Below, one piece after another: positions 5,378 through 8,075 of a stretch of 8,075 nucleotides of DNA. The notes under the pieces are model-generated. The model saw only the letters and a list, made by a program, of their open reading frames with translations, was not told where the DNA came from and ran no database searches. Source of the DNA: JBOGWY01 sp050694015 (GTDB lineage Bacteria > Actinomycetota > CADDZG01 > WHSQ01); contig JBOGWY010000317.1 of NCBI GenBank assembly GCA_050694015.1, forward strand, positions 1-8,075, read 5' to 3'. The position numbers were made by a program, and so were the translations under genes. Positions within the stretch are counted from its first letter, which is position 1. Every line of letters starts with the position of its first letter.

Positions 5378-7402
5378 ATGGACAGAACCACCGCGATCCG
5401 CCGGCACATCAAGGGGGCATCGCTGGCCCTCGCGTCGGGCATGGTGCTCGTCATCGGGCTCTTGCCCACGGGGGCGTTGGGTCACACCGAGGGACCGCCG
5501 GCAGGTCACTCGGACGAGGATTTCGCCGCCGACGATTTCTATTTCGATCACCACGCGCACGGCGACCAGCACGGACCGGGCACCGGCCACTTGCCCGGGT
5601 CGGTACAGAACGTAGAACTCGTGGGGAAACTCCGCGTCACGAAGTTCGACGGTGACATCTCCGACGTCTCGGCACTACAAGCGTCCTCCGACGGCAAGTG
5701 GTACGCATATCTCGGCGACTGGGGAGAGAAGTGCTCCACCGGAGGCGTGCACATCGCGGATGTCAGCGATCCGGCCAACCCCACCAAGGTCGGGTTCCTC
5801 AACGCCGGCGGCACCGCGTACCAGACGGAGGGCGTGCAGGCTCTGTCCATCGACACCGCGGCACACAGCGGTGATGTCCTCGTCGTCAGCAACGAATGGT
5901 GCGCGGAGAAGTCGAACCCGAAGCTGAACCAAGGCGGGATCAGCATCTGGGACATCGATGACCCGCGGAACCCGCAGGTCCTGGTCGACGGGTTCGGCGA
6001 CTTCGATCTGCACGGAACGCGCGCCAACGAATCGCACAGCGTGATCGCGTGGGACGCCGGCAACGCGGCCTATGCCGCGGCGATCGACAACGAGGAGGAA
6101 GAGGACGTCGATCTGTTCGACATCACCGACCCTGAGAACCCCAAGCTGATCGCGGAGACGTCACTGCCGGGAACGAACACCGACGGGCATGGTGAGCTCA
6201 AGACCTCGCACGACTTCGACGTCTTGCAGTTCCCGGACGGAACTTGGCACCTGATGGTGTCCGACTGGGATGCCGGATGGGTCGACGTCGACGTCACCGA
6301 CCCGTCGGATCCGACGATCGTCGGTGAGTACGACTATCCTGAATGCGATCAGCTCGTTCCGACCGCGTGTCCACCCGAGGGCAATGCCCACCAGGGTGAG
6401 TGGAACAGCGACGGAAGCCTGTTCGTCGGCACCGACGAGGACTTCGATTCGTTTAGAACCAGTCCGCTCACGCGCGTGACGGGTCCGGACGCGCCCGAGA
6501 CCTACCCGACCGTTGCCGTCGGCGGAGCGCCGGTCACTATCCTGTCCGACACACGTCTGAACGGACCCGTGGCCTACGGTGGCTACGGCTGTCCCGGCGC
6601 GTCGACGCCGATCCCATCAGCGGACACCGTCATCCCCCCGAGTTCTCTCGCCCCCGGCGAGGAACAGATCATCGTTCTGCAACGCGGACCGGCTGATGAC
6701 CCGAACAACACCGAAGCCGCGTGCTTCCCGGGCGAGAAGGCCGACAACGCAACGGACCAGGGGTGGGATGCGGTGATCCTCACGGGCCGCCATCTCGGGA
6801 GCGCCGAAGACGACGACCCGCCGAACTGTGGGTTCGGCGCGTTCCCGAGCGACGAGCAGATCGTCGCCGTCTGCACCAACCACACGGCGATGCATGAGCT
6901 GTTCGATCGGACTCCGGATTACACGGTGCCGTACCCGGTCGGCGATCCGGGGGACCTGGAACCGAACATCGGGGAGGTCGGCAACCGCGTCGACATCACC
7001 GCGACCTTCGATGGCTGGGGCTACACGCGGGTGCTCGACGGCTCGCTGAACGAGCTCAGCCAGATCGCGATCCCCGAGACGGCCGACCCTGCGTTCGGGA
7101 TCGGCTTCGGCGACCTCACCGTTCACGAGGTCGAGGTGCCCAGGGGTGACGCGAACGAGGGTGGCGCGGCTCCCGACGACGACAAGCTCGCTTACTTCTC
7201 CTGGTACGCGGGTGGATTCCGAGTGTGGGACATCACCGATCCGAGCGCGCCCACGGAAGTAGGTCGCTACATCGATCCCCAGGGCAACAACTTCTGGGGC
7301 GTCGCGCTGGCCGAGGATCCCAACGGCGATCGCATAGTGCTGGCCAGTGACCGCGACTTCGGGCTGTTCGTCTTCCGGTACACCGGGGACATCCCGAACT
7401 AG
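5378..7402 (+). CDS. Secreted LVIVD-repeat beta-propeller protein with probable PA domain
   Basis: A 674-residue exported protein. Residues 1-35 are a signal peptide: MDRTTAIRRHIK, a hydrophobic core SLALASGMVLVIGLL, and a cleavage region TGALG/H. The mature N-terminus is rich in His and acidic residues (His36, 44, 58, 59, 61, 65, 71). The body has LVIVD-type blades with a (V/I)-x-(D/W)-(V/I)-(T/S)DP-x-x-P-x-x-V signature: VHIADVSDPANPTKVG (124-139), ISIWDIDDPRNPQVL (188-202), VDLFDITDPENPKLIA (244-259), VDVDVTDPSDPTIVGE (302-317) and FRVWDITDPSAPTEVGR (614-630). Between blades 4 and 5, residues about 392-510 (from LNGPVAYGGYGCPG through DAVILTG to VAVCTNHTAMHELF) resemble a protease-associated (PA) domain. 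Eight Cys are present, mostly in this part, suggesting disulfides. No catalytic motif is evident; it is probably an extracellular binding or scaffold protein. It may have its own regulated promoter and ends before a perfect hairpin. Confidence 0.85.
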   Translation: MDRTTAIRRHIKGASLALASGMVLVIGLLPTGALGHTEGPPAGHSDEDFAADDFYFDHHAHGDQHGPGTGHLPGSVQNVELVGKLRVTKFDGDISDVSALQASSDGKWYAYLGDWGEKCSTGGVHIADVSDPANPTKVGFLNAGGTAYQTEGVQALSIDTAAHSGDVLVVSNEWCAEKSNPKLNQGGISIWDIDDPRNPQVLVDGFGDFDLHGTRANESHSVIAWDAGNAAYAAAIDNEEEEDVDLFDITDPENPKLIAETSLPGTNTDGHGELKTSHDFDVLQFPDGTWHLMVSDWDAGWVDVDVTDPSDPTIVGEYDYPECDQLVPTACPPEGNAHQGEWNSDGSLFVGTDEDFDSFRTSPLTRVTGPDAPETYPTVAVGGAPVTILSDTRLNGPVAYGGYGCPGASTPIPSADTVIPPSSLAPGEEQIIVLQRGPADDPNNTEAACFPGEKADNATDQGWDAVILTGRHLGSAEDDDPPNCGFGAFPSDEQIVAVCTNHTAMHELFDRTPDYTVPYPVGDPGDLEPNIGEVGNRVDITATFDGWGYTRVLDGSLNELSQIAIPETADPAFGIGFGDLTVHEVEVPRGDANEGGAAPDDDKLAYFSWYAGGFRVWDITDPSAPTEVGRYIDPQGNNFWGVALAEDPNGDRIVLASDRDFGLFVFRYTGDIPN

Positions 7403-7425
7403 ATCCGTCGCGAACAAGAGTGCTT

Positions 7426-7453
7426 ACAGGGCCGGCCGAAAGGCCGGCCCTGT
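7426..7453. terminator. Bidirectional hairpin between convergent genes
   Basis: ACAGGGCCGGCC (7426-7437) and GGCCGGCCCTGT (7442-7453) form a perfect 12-bp stem closed by a GAAA tetraloop (plus-strand RNA). It lies 23 bp after the propeller stop and 14 bp from the metalloprotease stop, so it can serve both genes. Neither side has a T tract, which is common in high-GC Actinomycetota, where such hairpins may stop transcription less efficiently or protect mRNA 3' ends. Confidence 0.75.
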
Positions 7454-7467
7454 CTGCTGCGGTGACG

Positions 7468-8075
7468 CTACGGCTCGAGATACGTCCAGCCCGTCGCCTC
7501 CGCGGGTAGCGCGGGCAGACGGAGCGTGACCGGGGTCGTGGGCCGCATGCGCGCGACGTTCGCGCCGAACGGGTCGACGGGATCTACGAAGAATCCATTC
7601 GGGCTCTGAGCGAGGACGTCGGCTTGGGCAGCTTGGGGCTCGATCGGGATCTGCAAACGGGCCGCGGCTCCGAGGAGTAGGTCGTAAGCGTGCTGGGCGT
7701 GGGTTGCCGCCGCCGTGTAGTCCGTCTGAAAGTACGCGATGACGGCTCGGAGCGCGGCTTGATCCGCCGCTACGACGGCTGCATCCTCCCGTCGCGCGAA
7801 ACGACTCTTGAACACCTTGGCGAGGATCTGATTCGCCTGGTTCATGTATCCCACCGTCATCCAGCGCCCCATGCTGTCGATGTCGAACCGGCTGAAGTCA
7901 TTCTCGGAGTGGATGTACGACATGACCGTCGCCGATTCGTCTCCCGTCCACGCGAAGAAGAAGTCGCCGTACGGCTGGAAGGTGACCCCATCCTCGAGAT
8001 CGAAGCCGTCGTGGGGGTGCGCGACACCGACGTGATGACCCACTTCATGCACGAGGATGTGGCTGGGTCCGATCC
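7468..8075 (-). CDS. Metzincin-type zinc metalloprotease (C-terminal part)
   Basis: The gene enters from the right edge; 201 codons and the stop are in the window. The first visible residues, IGPSHILVHEVGHHVGVAHP, contain HEVGHHVGVAH at 8049-8017, an exact HExxHxxGxxH zinc-binding consensus: three His ligands plus the catalytic Glu. About 32 residues after the third His comes SATVMSYIH, the Met-turn expected in metzincins. The GTG at 8052 sits inside this motif, so it is not the start; the N-terminal catalytic half lies outside. After the Met-turn comes a mostly helical region (MNQANQILAKVFKSRFARRE and an Ala/Gln-rich stretch) of about 100 residues, then a Pro-rich tail. I cannot place it in a named subfamily. 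It is probably extracellular, given the family, but its signal peptide is not visible. It is convergent with the propeller gene. Confidence 0.85.
   Translation of the reverse strand, partial: IGPSHILVHEVGHHVGVAHPHDGFDLEDGVTFQPYGDFFFAWTGDESATVMSYIHSENDFSRFDIDSMGRWMTVGYMNQANQILAKVFKSRFARREDAAVVAADQAALRAVIAYFQTDYTAAATHAQHAYDLLLGAAARLQIPIEPQAAQADVLAQSPNGFFVDPVDPFGANVARMRPTTPVTLRLPALPAEATGWTYLEP

Noticed and set aside
6617..7417. Minus-strand 266-codon frame opposite the propeller gene
   Set aside because: Antisense shadow; the plus strand shows a continuous protein with signal peptide and LVIVD blades.
1..8075. CRISPR array, tRNA/rRNA, insertion sequence, phage or toxin-antitoxin system
   Set aside because: No spaced direct repeats, tRNA-like arms, transposase or integrase motifs, or terminal inverted repeats were seen on either strand.

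Overview
The window is dense, high-GC bacterial DNA with G/C-rich third codon positions. An F420-type luciferase-like oxidoreductase, a DUF664 protein, an actinobacterial-style LexA box (CGAACATATGTTCG) and an RTX-type secreted protein of actinobacterial style all point to Actinomycetota. The genus cannot be read from the sequence, and an uncultured lineage is plausible. No rRNA, tRNA, CRISPR array, insertion sequence or phage gene is visible, and there is no gene-free stretch over 300 bases.

Layout: (1) 1-113, minus: start of a FAD/NAD(P)-dependent oxidoreductase, thioredoxin-reductase-like, cut by the window edge. (2) 316-1659, plus: secreted RTX-like calcium-binding repeat protein with a GTG start. 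It converges on and overlaps the next gene by 26 bp. (3) A minus-strand run from 4912 down to 1634: DUF664/DinB-fold protein, DNA polymerase IV (dinB), a small PH-like-domain protein, and an F420-dependent LLM oxidoreductase. (4) 4943-5209, plus: an alkyltransferase-like (ATL) protein, divergent from the DUF664 gene with only 30 bp between the start codons. (5) 5378-7402, plus: a large secreted LVIVD-repeat beta-propeller with a probable inserted PA domain. (6) 7468-8075, minus: the C-terminal part of a metzincin-type zinc metalloprotease, convergent with the propeller gene across a perfect 12-bp GAAA-loop hairpin.

Two themes stand out. The centre (about 3141-5209) looks like a small DNA-damage island: an SOS-controlled translesion polymerase, with a perfect LexA palindrome abutting its start codon, next to an ATL lesion-recognition protein that has PWWR where active alkyltransferases have PCHR. 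The flanks encode exported proteins (RTX repeats, propeller plus PA domain, metzincin). The propeller gene has a promoter-like region carrying a perfect palindrome, so it may be regulated.

Most families here are recognisable. The new or uncertain points are the regulatory architecture, the PH-like gene and its F420 neighbour, the His-rich N-terminus of the propeller protein, and the unexplained C-terminal tail of the RTX protein.
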